Notes under the pieces: generated by a model
Seen by the model: the letters and a program-made list of their open reading frames with translations, nothing else
What the model was told of the DNA's origin: nothing
The model's database searches: none
Origin: Streptomyces minutiscleroticus
GTDB taxonomy: Bacteria > Actinomycetota > Actinomycetes > Streptomycetales > Streptomycetaceae
Length of the DNA: 64,000 bases
Reading direction: 5' to 3'
Assembly (NCBI RefSeq): GCF_014650875.1
Contig: NZ_BMVU01000018.1
Span: 62,001 to 126,000, forward strand
Shown here: one piece after another, positions 63,370 through 64,000 of the stretch
Layout of the letters: each line of letters opens with the position of its first letter
How positions within the stretch are numbered: the stretch's first letter is position 1
Made by a program: the position numbers and the translations under genes

Positions 63370-64000
63370 ATGACCCAGCCTTCGTTCCCCCATGCCCCTG
63401 CGTCCCGCAGATCGGTCCTCACCGCCCTCGCGGCGCTCGCCGTACTGCCGCTGAGCGCCTGCTCCTCCTCCGATGGCTCCGCCGCGTCCGCCGAGTCCCC
63501 GGCGTCCGCCGCCCCGGCCGACGGCGGCACCCTGCGCTACGCGGCCACCGGATCCCCCGCCACCGCCAGTGACGACCCGCACGGCGGCCTCGGCAACGAG
63601 TCCGACATCCTGCGCTTCGCCCTGGTCTACGACGTCCTGACCCTCCCCGGCGAGGACGGCGGGACCCGCCCGCGGCTCGCCACGTCGTGGAAGCCCAACG
63701 AGACCCTGGACCGCTGGACCTTCACCCTGCGCAAGGACGCGCGCTTCACCGACGGCACCCGGGTGCGCGCCGCCGACGTGCTGTACTCCCTGCGGCGCAT
63801 CGCGGACAAGGCCGCCGAGAACTACGGCCGGCTCGCCGACTTCGACCTGGACAGGTCCACGGCGCCCGACGAGCACACCGTGGTCCTGGCCACCCGCACC
63901 CCGATGGCCGACGCGCCCAGGGCGCTGGAGTCCGTCAGCTTCGTGGTGCCCGAGGGCACCGAGGACTTCTCCCGCGCCGTTCCCGGCTCGGGTCCCTACA
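63370..64000 (+). CDS. Family 5 solute-binding lipoprotein (runs off the right edge)
   Basis: At least 210 residues are visible. Signal peptide with SRRSVLTALAALAVLPLSAC, lipobox LSAC, lipidated Cys31. The mature part begins GGTLRYAATGSPATASDDPH and continues with the SBP_bac_5 pattern LATSWKPNETLDRWTFTLRK, DARFTDGTRVRAADVLYSL. This family serves peptide, nickel and metallophore ABC importers. It lies 50 bases after the PKS/NRPS, the likely first gene of an uptake system that recovers the metal-loaded product. The permeases should follow outside the window. Confidence 0.88.
   Translation, partial: MTQPSFPHAPASRRSVLTALAALAVLPLSACSSSDGSAASAESPASAAPADGGTLRYAATGSPATASDDPHGGLGNESDILRFALVYDVLTLPGEDGGTRPRLATSWKPNETLDRWTFTLRKDARFTDGTRVRAADVLYSLRRIADKAAENYGRLADFDLDRSTAPDEHTVVLATRTPMADAPRALESVSFVVPEGTEDFSRAVPGSGPY

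Noticed and set aside
1-64000. CRISPR arrays, tRNA or rRNA genes, replication origin
   Set aside because: No regularly spaced repeats, no tRNA cloverleaf segments and no rRNA sequence were noticed on either strand.

Overview
The window is high-GC actinobacterial DNA with GC-rich third codon positions, GTG starts and tightly coupled operons. Its gene content (BldG/RsbV-like STAS proteins, ANTAR regulators, a secreted AA10 LPMO, a lasso peptide cluster, a hybrid NRPS/PKS cluster) points to a Streptomyces chromosome, probably an arm region. Many IS fragments and decayed genes fit that. No rRNA, tRNA or CRISPR array was seen.

Left part (1-16540). After an MFS exporter tail and a methyltransferase comes an orphan cobalamin riboswitch. 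Next is a complete lasso peptide operon (3219-7917: precursor, cyclase, RRE protein, leader protease, ABC exporter) whose predicted core LLRSSGNDRLILSKN belongs to the citrulassin family. Around it lie five STAS anti-sigma-antagonist genes or remnants (1.7, 2.7, 8.6, 9.3 and 12 kb), IS debris, an AraC regulator and a GAF-ANTAR regulator.

Middle part (17000-37800). There is a secreted RTX-like repeat protein and an LPMO whose promoter abuts a perfect 14-bp CebR operator. A nitroreductase and a TetR gene diverge around twin palindromes. A decayed stretch (21.6-25.3 kb) follows, then a sugar ABC importer/GH3 glycosidase operon with a LacI-family regulator. Beyond these are a rhamnosidase remnant, a PAS-ANTAR regulator and more IS pieces.

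Right part (37900-50500). This holds an Excalibur-type protein, a 1226-residue nSTAND NTPase/14-blade WD40 protein with a small partner sharing a YQAGRDQ motif, an MHS-type transporter divergent from a PaaX-like regulator, and an FAD monooxygenase divergent from a TetR regulator with two 15-bp operators.

Right end (51056-64000, continuing beyond). This is probably a zinc-regulated metallophore locus. Two promoters, one upstream of a methyltransferase and one upstream of a cysteine-specific NRPS, each carry a 13/15 match to the actinobacterial Zur box; at the NRPS promoter the box fills the -35/-10 spacer. The NRPS (CP-Cy-A-PCP) is coupled to a 2286-residue KS-AT-KR-ACP-Cy-TE protein and followed by a family 5 solute-binding lipoprotein. 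The last module has no visible A or PCP domain. This locus and the lasso cluster are the strongest specialised-metabolism candidates in the window.
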